Source: Vibrio hannami (lineage in GTDB: Bacteria > Pseudomonadota > Gammaproteobacteria > Enterobacterales > Vibrionaceae). Taken from it: a stretch of 64,000 nucleotides of DNA. Position 1 is the first letter of the stretch, and each line of letters opens with the position of its first letter. The stretch covers positions 496,001 through 560,000 of the forward strand of contig NZ_JARQZP010000003.1 of the NCBI RefSeq assembly GCF_029589055.1. The letters are read 5' to 3'. Positions 17,590 through 26,200 of this stretch are shown here, one piece after another. The notes below the pieces were generated by a model. That model was given only the letters and a program-made list of their open reading frames with translations, did not search any database and was not told the DNA's origin. Position numbers and translations under genes: made by a program.

Positions 17590-18912
17590 ATGTCTGTTAA
17601 AGATACATTTTTTAATTTCCTACAAAGTACCGTTGCACCGGTTGCAGGGAAAATAGGTTCGCAACGGCACGTTCAAGCTATTCGAGATGCCTTTATTGGT
17701 GCAATTCCGTTTATTATTGTCGGCTCCTTCTTACTAGTTATCGCATTCCCTCCATTTGGCGATGAAGCGAATAATATTTGGTCCAATTTTGCTCGCGATT
17801 ATCGTAGTGAAATTCTACATCCATTTACTTTCACAATGGGTATTATGACTCTTTGGATTGTAACGGGTTTAGGCTATAACCTCGCTCGCTTTTACCCGAC
17901 ATTAAACCCATTCATGGCTGGCCTGTTGTCACTCTCCACATTTTTGATGGTCGCAGCACCAGTTACAGATGGGGCGCTATCCATGTCCTTTATGGGGGGT
18001 ACAGGTATTTTCACTGCGATGTTGATTGGTATATTTGTCCCTGAGATGATGAATTTCCTTCACAAACACAATATAGGTATTAAATTACCGCCTCAGGTAC
18101 CAGAAAAAATTCGTGACTCATTTGATCTGTTGATTCCTATTGCCATCGTTATTGTAACTATTTATCCGCTTAACTTGTTTGTTCATGCACAGACTGGCTT
18201 TATTATTCCAGCGGCTATCATGGAAGCCTTTAAGCCACTAGTTTCTGCATCTGACTCGCTTCCGGCTCTGTTAATGATTTCATTTATTGCACAAGTTTTG
18301 TGGTGGGCAGGTGTACACGGTTCAGCGATTACTGGCGGTATTATTGCTCCATTTGTTCTTTCGAACCTGACGGTTAACCAAGAAGCACTCGCAAATGGAG
18401 TAGAAGGTACACAGCTACCGACTATTTTTGCTCAGCCGTTACTAGACTTCTTTATCCAATTTGGTGGTTCTGGTGCAACAATGGCTTTGGTTCTGATGTT
18501 CCTACGTTCTCGAGCAACGCACCTTAAAGCGATTGGTCGTATGTCTATCGTACCTGGTTGTTTCAATATTAACGAACCAGTTTCATTTGGTACACCGATT
18601 GTAATGAACCCAACTTACTTTATCCCATGGATTGTAGCTCCACAGCTTTGCGGTATCTTCACATGGTGTATGTTTAAGTTTGAGTTGATGCACCGTATCG
18701 TTGCTATTCCACCATGGACTGCTCCAGCACCTATCGGCGCCATGTGGGCAACTAACTGGTCACTTGTTGCATTGTTCACCGTAATGGTAAACCTGGTGAT
18801 CGCTAGTGTTGTTTACTATCCGTTCTTTAAGTTGCATGAAAAAGAACTTTTGGAACAAGAAGCGGCAATGGCTTCAGAAGAAAGCACACAAGAACAGCCA
18901 GTTACGGCTTAA
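17590..18912 (+). CDS. PTS lactose/cellobiose-family EIIC component
   Basis: The 440-residue membrane permease of the Lac/Cel family contains WWAGVHGSAITGGIIAPFVL and INEPVSFGTPIVMNP, where the Glu in the N-E-P motif is conserved in EIIC proteins. I chose ATG 17590 because TGGAGA lies 7 bases before it; an earlier in-frame ATG at 17572 lies within that site. Substrate is a beta-linked disaccharide; in this setting cellobiose or mannobiose are candidates, but the sequence alone does not decide. Confidence 0.92.
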   Translation: MSVKDTFFNFLQSTVAPVAGKIGSQRHVQAIRDAFIGAIPFIIVGSFLLVIAFPPFGDEANNIWSNFARDYRSEILHPFTFTMGIMTLWIVTGLGYNLARFYPTLNPFMAGLLSLSTFLMVAAPVTDGALSMSFMGGTGIFTAMLIGIFVPEMMNFLHKHNIGIKLPPQVPEKIRDSFDLLIPIAIVIVTIYPLNLFVHAQTGFIIPAAIMEAFKPLVSASDSLPALLMISFIAQVLWWAGVHGSAITGGIIAPFVLSNLTVNQEALANGVEGTQLPTIFAQPLLDFFIQFGGSGATMALVLMFLRSRATHLKAIGRMSIVPGCFNINEPVSFGTPIVMNPTYFIPWIVAPQLCGIFTWCMFKFELMHRIVAIPPWTAPAPIGAMWATNWSLVALFTVMVNLVIASVVYYPFFKLHEKELLEQEAAMASEESTQEQPVTA

Positions 18913-18932
18913 TAACTAATCGACCTAATATT

Positions 18933-18957
18933 CTCCCCCACGTTTTGGGGGAGTTTT
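18933..18957 (+). terminator. Intercistronic stem-loop between EIIC and EIIA
   Basis: CTCCCCCA and TGGGGGAG form an 8-base GC-rich stem with a 5-base loop followed by only four T residues. Because the EIIA gene starts 27 bases later, this is more likely a partial terminator or mRNA-stability element that lowers EIIA-ROK-GH1 expression relative to EIIB-EIIC. Confidence 0.65.
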
Positions 18958-18983
18958 CTGAACAAAAATTAGAGGTAAGGAAA

Positions 18984-19349
18984 ATGTCAGAGTACATTGA
19001 AATTAATTCAGCTGAAGATATTACTGAAGAGTTTTTAATGATGTTGCTAACGCAAGCGGCTATGGGTGAGTCTGCATCTAAAGAAGCAATGCTCAAAGCA
19101 AGAGCGGGTGAGTTTGAAGCAGCAAAACAGTTAATTGAACAAGCTGAAGAAGCTTTTACCGAAGTACATAAGACTCAGACTGCGCTTATCGGTTTTGATG
19201 AAGGAGAGGGTAAGGTTCAAATGACTCTTATTCTGACCCATATTCAAGATCATATTATGACTGGTATGTTGGCGAAAGAAATGGCTGAAGAAGTAATTTT
19301 CCTTCGTGAAGAGTTAGCAGATCTCAAATCTAAGCTACTTGAGGCTTAA
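18984..19349 (+). CDS. PTS lactose/cellobiose-family EIIA component
   Basis: The 121-residue helical protein has the THIQDH motif: His86 matches the phosphorylated His of lactose-type EIIA, Asp89 the Mg-binding Asp, and His90 follows. ATG 18984 is preceded by AGGTAAGGA; an earlier in-frame start at 18945 lies inside the stem-loop and is unlikely. It could also serve the orphan EIIC at 10974. Confidence 0.92.
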   Translation: MSEYIEINSAEDITEEFLMMLLTQAAMGESASKEAMLKARAGEFEAAKQLIEQAEEAFTEVHKTQTALIGFDEGEGKVQMTLILTHIQDHIMTGMLAKEMAEEVIFLREELADLKSKLLEA

Positions 19350-19378
19350 CGGGAAAATCGTTCTATTGGGGTAGATAT

Positions 19379-20275
19379 ATGATTGTTGGTTTAGATATCG
19401 GTGGTACAAAAGTTGAAGGTGTAGGGTTAGATAGTAATAGCTACGAAATGTTAATCAAACATCGTGAACCTACCAATAAGGAAAGCTATTCTGGTTTTTT
19501 GCAGTCAGTAATGAGTGTAATAAACAAAGTTGCTGAGTTTGGTACTGTTGAATCTATAGGTATTGGTTGTTGTGGCTCTGTTGGTATTGATGGTCTTATG
19601 CAGGGCGCCAACGTTTCCGTTCTTAATGGACAGGACTTCATTGGAGATATCCAAAAGCAGATAGATGTCCCTGTTGCTATTGCAAATGATGCGGATTGTC
19701 TTGCTCTTTCAGAGTTTAAAGATGGTGCCGCCAAATATGCCCAGCATTCATGTGTCGCAGTGATTATTGGTACGGGATGTGGTTCTGGCGTAGTGATAAA
19801 TAATGGATTAGTCACTGGTCTGAACAAGCTTGGGGGCGAGCTTGGACACAACCCGTTACCAAACTTCTGCCCAGAAAAAGATGGTGAACCAATTGAATGC
19901 TATTGCGGTTCGTTAAATTGTACAGAGTCTTTTGTTTCTGGTACTGGATTTGAGCGTACTTTCTCTGAACGTCACTTTCCAGCGAACTCAAAGGAAATAG
20001 TTGCACTAATGGAGCAAGGCAACGAAGATGCAATTACGCACTTCGAGCTATATTGTGACCAGTTAGCAAGGACTCTCGCTGCAGTCGTTAACTTCGTAGA
20101 TCCAGAGGTGATTGTACTGGGAGGGGGAATGTCAAATGTTGACGCTATATATCCTAAGGTTCAATCCTATCTAAACCGCTATACCTTTACCAAAACCGCA
20201 AAAACGAGAGTTGTGAAGAATGTTCATGGTGACTCTTCCGGTGTTCGTGGTGCAGCATTTCTACATACGTTATAA
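19379..20275 (+). CDS. ROK-family sugar kinase with zinc motif
   Basis: The 298-residue kinase starts with the ATP-binding GLDIGGTKVEGV. It contains the ROK zinc-site Cys pattern C-x-C-G-x3-C-x-E near residue 180 (CYCGSLNCTESF, preceded by GELGHNPLP with the His ligand) and VLGGGMSNV. It resembles fructokinase/N-acetylglucosamine/mannose kinases. In this operon it may phosphorylate the free hexose released by the GH1 enzyme, for example mannose to mannose-6-phosphate; this is inference. Confidence 0.88.
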   Translation: MIVGLDIGGTKVEGVGLDSNSYEMLIKHREPTNKESYSGFLQSVMSVINKVAEFGTVESIGIGCCGSVGIDGLMQGANVSVLNGQDFIGDIQKQIDVPVAIANDADCLALSEFKDGAAKYAQHSCVAVIIGTGCGSGVVINNGLVTGLNKLGGELGHNPLPNFCPEKDGEPIECYCGSLNCTESFVSGTGFERTFSERHFPANSKEIVALMEQGNEDAITHFELYCDQLARTLAAVVNFVDPEVIVLGGGMSNVDAIYPKVQSYLNRYTFTKTAKTRVVKNVHGDSSGVRGAAFLHTL

Positions 20276-20286
20276 AAGGTTTCAAA

Positions 20287-21183
20287 GTGTATTACTTGGC
20301 TTTAGATTTTGGTGGTAGTTCCGTTAAATGCGCTGTAATGACAGAAAACGCTCACATCGTGGAGCAGTTTAGCGTTGATAGCAAAGCGGAAAGTTATGCT
20401 CATTGGATAGAAAGTTTTGCTCCTGTATTTGGGCTTTGTGACGAAAAATATGGGATTGAAGGTATAGCAATTAGTACCTGTGGTGCAGTTGATGTGGAGT
20501 CCGGCGTCATTAATGGTTCTAGTGCTTTGCCTTATATCCACGGATTTGATGTAAGAACTCTTTATCAGACTAAGTTTCGTGTTCCGGTAGAGTTAGAAAA
20601 TGACGCGTGTTGTGCAGCCCTAGCCGAAGCCTGGTTAGGGGAGGGGAATCGATCTGAACACTTCTGTACTTTAGTGATTGGTACCGGCATCGGTGGGGCA
20701 ATAGTGACGAACAAGCTTGTTCAAAAAGGACACAATCTTCATGGCGGAGAGTTTGGTTTCTCAATAGCGGGATTCCAGGATGGACATCCCTTAATTTTTG
20801 GGCATGTTGCATCCACTCAAGCGCTCGTCGCCAATGCAGCAAAAATTTTAAACCAGTCCTCAGAAACTATAACTGGTTTTGATGTTTTCAAAGAATATGA
20901 AGAGAACAATGAAGTTATTAGACAGTTAGTTGATGATTGGTTCATGAAACTTGCTATCGGGATTTTCAATATTCAATACCACATAGATCCAGAAATGATT
21001 TTACTCGGTGGTGCAATTAGCAAACGCAAAGGGTTTGTTGAACAGATAAATATCAAGTTGGATAAGCTGTTGAACGACCTACCTATGGCCAAAATCCGCC
21101 CGGTTGTAAAGGCTTCCCGTTTTGGCAACGACGCCAACTTAGTTGGCGCACTTAGACATTATTTAAACAGACAAGGTAAGTAA
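20287..21183 (+). CDS. ROK-family kinase without zinc motif (BglK-like)
   Basis: The 298-residue ROK kinase has DFGGSSVKCAV at its start, IGTGIGGAIVTN and LLGGAISKRKG, but lacks the CxCGxxxCxE zinc motif of the kinase before it. Beta-glucoside kinases of the BglK type also lack this motif and phosphorylate disaccharides at O6'. A role in phosphorylating a disaccharide that enters unphosphorylated is therefore possible. The start is GTG 20287, 11 bases after the previous stop with AAAGG upstream. Confidence 0.82.
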   Translation: MYYLALDFGGSSVKCAVMTENAHIVEQFSVDSKAESYAHWIESFAPVFGLCDEKYGIEGIAISTCGAVDVESGVINGSSALPYIHGFDVRTLYQTKFRVPVELENDACCAALAEAWLGEGNRSEHFCTLVIGTGIGGAIVTNKLVQKGHNLHGGEFGFSIAGFQDGHPLIFGHVASTQALVANAAKILNQSSETITGFDVFKEYEENNEVIRQLVDDWFMKLAIGIFNIQYHIDPEMILLGGAISKRKGFVEQINIKLDKLLNDLPMAKIRPVVKASRFGNDANLVGALRHYLNRQGK

Positions 21184-21184
21184 G

Positions 21185-22582
21185 ATGACAACTTATACTT
21201 TCCCAGAAAATTTTCTGTGGGGTGCAGCAGCATCTGGTATTCAAACAGAAGGCGTAACGAACAAGGCGAATGAATCTATTTGGGATTTGTGGCACCGTGA
21301 ATCTCCAGAACGCTTTTATAAAGGTATCGGCTCACAGGTAGTAACTGATACATACAATCGCTATAAAGAAGATGTGCAGTTAATGAAACAAGTTGGATTT
21401 AACTCTTTCCGAACTTCGATTCAATGGTCACGTCTAATCAAGGACTTTGAAACCGGTGAAGTTTGTCCTGATGCAGTGGAGTTTTACAACAACTATCTGG
21501 ATGAAATGATTGCTAATGGCATCGAGCCAATGATCAATCTATATCACTTTGATATGCCAGCACAGCTTCAAGAGAAGTTTGGTGGTTTTGAATCTAAGAA
21601 AGTGGTGGAACTGTATGTAGACTATGCGGTTAAAGCATTCAAACTGTTTGGTAGAAAAGTAAAATATTGGATCACTTTCAACGAACCAATTGTGCCAACA
21701 GAAGGTGGGTATTTATACGATTTCCATTACCCATGTAAGAAAGATGGTAAACTAGCCGTTCAGGTAGCATACAACACTATTTTGGCTCACGCCAAAGCGG
21801 TTCATGCATTTAACCAACTGTCTATCGAAGACTCTAAGATCGGTGTAGTACTCAACCTAACTCCATCATATACCCGCAACGATAGCGAAGAGGACAAACA
21901 AGCGGCTTGGTATGCAGACTTATTGTTTAACCGCAGTTTTCTAGACCCTATGGTTAAAAACGAAATCCCTCAGGAACTTTGTGATGTGCTAAAAGAGCAA
22001 AACGTTTTGCCTGAAACAACTGCTGAAGAAATTGAAGCGATTACGAGCGCGAAAATAGAATTTTTGGGTGTGAATTACTACGTACCTCGACGTGTTAAAG
22101 CTCGCGAAGCTGAATATGATTTAGACTACTTCACTCCAGAAGTGTACTTCGAGAACTATGTAAACCCAAATGGGCGCTTTAATCCTTATCGCGATAACAA
22201 CGAAATCCTACCAACAGCAGTTCATGATATTGCAATGAACGTCAAGGACAATTACGGGAATGTGCCTTGGTTCTTGGCTGAGATTGGTATCGCTATGGAC
22301 GAAGTATCCGAAGGTAAGCCAGACGAAGATGGTTATATTGATGATACATTCCGAACTGACTTGATGAAAGAACATCTGGCGCAACTACATCGCGCTATTG
22401 AAGATGGGGCAAATTGTTTCGGTGTTCACCAATGGACGTTTATCGACAACTGGTCCTGGACAAACTCTTTTAAGCGTAGGTATGGTTTCTATCGTTTGGA
22501 TTTGGAAACAGGAAACAGAATACCTAAGAAGCACGGCATCTGGTTTAAAGAGCTTACTGCAACGGGGACCTTTGTCGATTAA
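21185..22582 (+). CDS. GH1 6-phospho-beta-glycosidase
   Basis: The 465-residue GH1 enzyme has acid/base Glu167 in TFNEP and nucleophile Glu366 in an unusual LAEIG context (family usually TENG). Near the C-terminus, SWTNSFKRRYG (Ser424, Arg431, Tyr433) aligns with the Ser-Lys-Tyr trio that binds the 6-phosphate in LacG-type enzymes, with Arg for Lys. It starts one base after the ROK gene stop and ends the operon before a terminator. It would cleave the phosphorylated disaccharide delivered by the PTS. Phospho-beta-mannosidase activity is plausible from context but unproven. Confidence 0.88.
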   Translation: MTTYTFPENFLWGAAASGIQTEGVTNKANESIWDLWHRESPERFYKGIGSQVVTDTYNRYKEDVQLMKQVGFNSFRTSIQWSRLIKDFETGEVCPDAVEFYNNYLDEMIANGIEPMINLYHFDMPAQLQEKFGGFESKKVVELYVDYAVKAFKLFGRKVKYWITFNEPIVPTEGGYLYDFHYPCKKDGKLAVQVAYNTILAHAKAVHAFNQLSIEDSKIGVVLNLTPSYTRNDSEEDKQAAWYADLLFNRSFLDPMVKNEIPQELCDVLKEQNVLPETTAEEIEAITSAKIEFLGVNYYVPRRVKAREAEYDLDYFTPEVYFENYVNPNGRFNPYRDNNEILPTAVHDIAMNVKDNYGNVPWFLAEIGIAMDEVSEGKPDEDGYIDDTFRTDLMKEHLAQLHRAIEDGANCFGVHQWTFIDNWSWTNSFKRRYGFYRLDLETGNRIPKKHGIWFKELTATGTFVD

Positions 22583-22620
22583 CTAGAATAGTTCAACTTT
22601 TGACATGGAACCCTAAGGTT

Positions 22621-22648
22621 AAAGCCCGGTTAAACAAGCCGGGCTTTT
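22621..22648 (+). terminator. Rho-independent terminator of the PTS-GH1 operon
   Basis: AAAGCCCGG pairs with CCGGGCTTT around a 9-base loop and is followed by T residues, 39 bases after the GH1 stop codon. Confidence 0.88.
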
Positions 22649-22942
22649 CATCTTGGGTATTAATTTAAGATGGATTAATCTGGATTCAACCTGCCAATTT
22701 CCAATTCACGATGCTATCAGATCGTACTGGTAGGGCCACTTCGCTATACCTCAAGCGTGCCAGTAACGTTCTAGGCCGATAAATTTCGTCACCTGTTAGC
22801 GGCAAGCACCGCTTGTAGCGAACAGCCAAGAAATTGTGCTCGGTTTCTCCCAGAACCTTGCACTTTTTAACATTTCTAGCCCAAATTTAGATTGGAATAA
22901 TTATGCGCATTCACATAGAGCACTAAGTTGGTTTGAGTCGAT
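22649..22942. other. Gap between PTS operon and GNAT pseudogene
   Basis: No coding frame is supported. A hairpin (GCGGCAAGC-ACC-GCTTGTAGC, imperfect) lies near 22799-22819. I looked for an integron attC site because small GNAT genes follow, but found no matching core sites. Confidence 0.35.
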
Positions 22943-23464
22943 TCAGTACATATAACCTAGCCAATCCACATGACCAGTTGCCCAAGTTTTACCACTAACT
23001 TTTTTTACGTACAAATCATCTACCTGATCAACCGCGACACCGTAGTTTCTATGTTCATGAAGCCTTAACCAGGAGTGAAGAGAGTCAACGCGCTCGTAAC
23101 CATTTTTAACATAAAAGTCATGTGATTCAGATATTAATATTATGAAGTCGACATCCCTTGTTGAGGCATAGTTACTGAGTTGAGAAAGCATAGCGGTGCC
23201 AATGCCCAGTCCTCGATGAGCTTCATCAACACAGAAGTCAATGACTCCCAATACCTTATAGGTTTCTGTACCGACACTCACAACACGATAGTCTAAACCC
23301 ATATAACCAACCAATTGGCCTTCTTGGTAACTCAGGGCTCTCATATGAGGAAGCTGCTTATAATAAGATTTGGCGACTTGATGCTATGGAAACGACTGGT
23401 TTCGGAGCAGCTCTATCTCATCATGTTGGCTTCTCGACAGTTCTATTTCAGGATAAATTTTCAT
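22943..23464 (-). pseudogene. GNAT acetyltransferase with in-frame stop codon
   Basis: The intact C-terminal part (from ATG at 23344, 133 residues) shows GNAT motif A (VDEAHRGLGIGTAMLSQL) and a C-terminal substrate region. Upstream, the same frame continues as HQVAKSYYKQLPH. It is then cut by TAG (23386-23384) and continues again as MKIYPEIELSRSQHDEIELLRNQSFP from an ATG at 23464 behind AAAGGTC. So one nonsense codon at position 27 interrupts an otherwise complete gene of about 173 codons. Restart at 23344 would give a protein lacking the first strand and helix. Confidence 0.75.
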
Positions 23465-23529
23465 ATTTTGACCTTTATAGTTTTAGTGATATTTCTCGAT
23501 ACACAGGAAGGGCTATCTATAGCCTTTCG

Positions 23530-24023
23530 TCATGAGAACTGTTTTTCAAGCCAAACAGAACTAATGTAGTTACCATGTTTCTTTGCGTATTGATCAAAAA
23601 TTCCAACTTGCTTAAACCCAAACTTTCTATGTAATGCAAGAGAAGTGTCATTTGGTAAAGCAATCTCAGATAGTGCTCTATGTACAGCCTGCTTTTTCAA
23701 CTCAGAAAGCAAGTGACCGTATAGCATAGAACCTATGCCTTTATCTTTCACTGCTTTGGAAAGGTAGATCGTCACTTCTACAGTGTCATAGAAGACCTAT
23801 ACTGTTGAGAGAAAGCAAAACCAAGCAGCTTTTCATTTTCAACCGCAACATACAGTTGGTACTTCGAACTGCGACAGAATTGAGCAAACAATTGAGTTCG
23901 ATTTTCATAGGAAAACACTTGCTCCTCAAATCTGGCATTGGTGTTCAAAATGTAATAATTGAATAAGTCTGTGATTTCAGGCACGTCGCTCAACTTTCCG
24001 AATTTTATTTCTATCATAATCAA
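23530..24023 (-). pseudogene. GNAT acetyltransferase (Pat/Bar-like) with frameshift
   Basis: The first frame (from ATG 24023) encodes EIKFGKLSDVPEITDLFNYY to GFAFSQQYRSS, the N-terminal part of a phosphinothricin-acetyltransferase-like GNAT (about 165 residues in this family). One base is missing near 23789. The next frame continues YDTVEVTIYLSKAVKDKGIG, with motif A, and LALHRKFGFKQVGIFDQYAKKHG, to the stop at 23530. A second broken GNAT gene precedes it on the same strand. Confidence 0.8.
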
Positions 24024-24041
24024 ACTTCTACTTGTCGCTAC

Positions 24042-24740
24042 TTAGGCCTGAAGCGCGATATCTACAATTGCTTCACAGTGAATTTTTGTTGTGGAAAACA
24101 GGGGAATACCCTGCCAAAAAGATTCAGTAACCAGAAGAGGGATCTCTGTACAGCCCAGAATGATACCCTGTGCTCCGTTATTAATTAGCTGCTCTATGAC
24201 AGTGAAAAATTCTTTCTTAGTCTCCTCAGTAAACGTCCCCAGAACTAATTCAGAAATAATTTTCTCGTGTACATAGTTACGGGCTGAAATTTTGGGGATT
24301 ACTGAAGTGATACCATTGTTCAAAAGCTGCTTTTTATAAAAGATACCTTCCATCGTTGCTTGCACACCCAATAAACCAGCCTGAGTTATGTTTTGCTCAT
24401 ACAGCACACTCGCAGTAGCTTCTGCGATGTTAACCAATTCTATTCCATGTGCTTTTTTTATTGCGGCTTCGAATCGATGTAACCCATTGGCGCCTAAGGC
24501 GATAACTTCTGCACCAGCATTTAGCAGGTTTCCTACTGCCTTGACGATCATATCTTCACACGCCTTTTCCGACGGATCGTCTTTCTGTTTATCTAAAAAC
24601 TCTTTTTCGTCCAAACTTTCAACGACGATACGTGCGGAGGAGTGTCCACCTAATTCTGCTCTAACTAGTTCATTAATAAGTCGGTAATATTCAAGAGTAG
24701 AGACGAAACTAAGTCCCCCAACCAGTCCAATTTTTTTCAT
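24042..24740 (-). CDS. Aspartate/glutamate racemase-family protein
   Basis: The 232-residue protein starts with KKIGLVGGLSFVSTLEYYR, typical of the family. It keeps the second catalytic Cys (Cys197 in LGCTEIPLL), but the first is replaced by Gly83 in ALGANGLH, where relatives have Cys-x-Asn-x-x-His (Thr83 in the E. coli YgeA enzyme). A two-base racemization mechanism is therefore doubtful, and one-sided or different chemistry is possible. It lies between broken GNAT and MFS genes, all on the minus strand. A ribosome binding site TAGGATTACC is weak. Confidence 0.82.
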   Translation of the reverse strand: MKKIGLVGGLSFVSTLEYYRLINELVRAELGGHSSARIVVESLDEKEFLDKQKDDPSEKACEDMIVKAVGNLLNAGAEVIALGANGLHRFEAAIKKAHGIELVNIAEATASVLYEQNITQAGLLGVQATMEGIFYKKQLLNNGITSVIPKISARNYVHEKIISELVLGTFTEETKKEFFTVIEQLINNGAQGIILGCTEIPLLVTESFWQGIPLFSTTKIHCEAIVDIALQA

Positions 24741-24757
24741 AGGTAATCCTAAAGATT

Positions 24758-26022
24758 TTATTTCTTTGGTTTATGTTGATTACTTAACTGTGTTATACGG
24801 GGTTCAACTGAGTCCTGTTTCTCAAAATTGGCGTAAAAATAGAGTGTTATCAGGCATAACATCAGGCAAAGACAGAATAGCCACATTGCATCTGACGAGT
24901 CTATAATCATGCCGCCGACGATAGGAGCGAGTACAAAGCCAAGAGTGTGTAATGAGGCCGCGCCAAAATATGCCCCCGCAGTTTAGGTGGTGCCAATCTG
25001 TCTATCTGAACATTGATGGTTGGAAATGCAATCACTTCTCCAAGGCTCAAAACAAAACATGCTGCAAACAAGCCATGCACTGAGTCAACAGGGCTTGCGA
25101 TAAAAATGAGTTGGGAGGCCCCCATCAGACAGACCCCTAACTTGGCCCGAAAAGTTAGAGAAAATCTTTGCAATAACTTCAACAACGGAAACTGAAACAG
25201 AATAACGGTCAGGGTATTTATCAGTACCATCCCTGCGATGAGCATCTCTGTGTCTGTACTGCCTGAACGGGCAACAATCTGAGGAATGGTTGAGCTGTAA
25301 TGCGCGTAGACAAACATCATGAGGACATTCGCTGCAACTAACTTAATGAACCGCGAGTCGTTTTTGATTCCCTGTAAAACCGTCGCCATCGGTTGAGGTT
25401 TCTTACTGTGGCTGATTTTATTGTCGATGTAGTATTGAAAAGCAAACAGCAGGGTCATGGCATAGCCCAGATAGGCTACTGAGGCAATCAGAAATAAGCT
25501 TTCGGGGTGTGACACCGCAAGTTTCACACCGAGTAGCGGGCCAAGTGCTCCCCCTACATTGATAGCAAAATAGCGCATATTCATTGCCAGCTCTCGCCGT
25601 GTAAGATCATTGATGCTGTCGCTGATGAGTGCTTTACTTGGCTCTTCAATCATTGGTCGCATAAGGCCGCACGCGACAATTAAAAAATAGAATTGATTGA
25701 GCTGGTTAGCCTGAGAGATCCCAAGGTATGTGAGTGAAGAAACTAAGCAGCCTGCAATGATTATTCGCTTGCGGCCAATGATGTCCGACAGGTGCCCTGT
25801 GTAAAAGCCAGCAATTACCCCAACAAGAGCAGACATCGCGAGCATAAAACCAACTTCAGTCGCCGTAGCACCGTATTCACGATATAAAGTGATCACTAAA
25901 AAGGGCCAGGCCATAAAGTAACTAGTTCGGACAATCAAGGTTCCAATCAATACACACCAGACAATAAAGGGCATCTGCTTGATGTGTGTTTTCTGAAACA
26001 TGCTAGAGTTTGTTTGCTGCAT
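24758..26022 (-). pseudogene. MFS exporter with one-base deletion in a G run
   Basis: The first frame (371 codons from 26022) encodes ten or so membrane segments of a drug/sugar exporter-like MFS protein, with motif A GFYTGHLSDIIGRKR between segments 2 and 3. At the run of five C's on the plus strand (24973-24977) the frame is lost. With one more G on the coding strand it reads LRGAYFGAASLHTLGFVLAP and continues for about 70 residues to a stop at 24760-24758. The full length would be about 420 residues, normal for the family. This is either a homopolymer base-call error or a slippage mutation. Confidence 0.82.
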
Positions 26023-26200
26023 TCTGTTAACCTAAATAATACTGGCTTATGATTTATCTAACGATATGAGTTTGCTTATATCAGTACTCAACGTCATTAG
26101 TATCTCGCAAAGCCTGATAACGGGCCTTTTTCGGGTATTGTGAGCAATTGTTTGTGGTAACACGAACAACAATTCATTACAGGATATATAAGCAGGGTTT

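Noticed and set aside
22649..24023. Integron cassette array (GNAT, NUDIX and other small genes)
   Set aside because: No attC-like core sites or paired inverted repeats around the genes, and no integrase.
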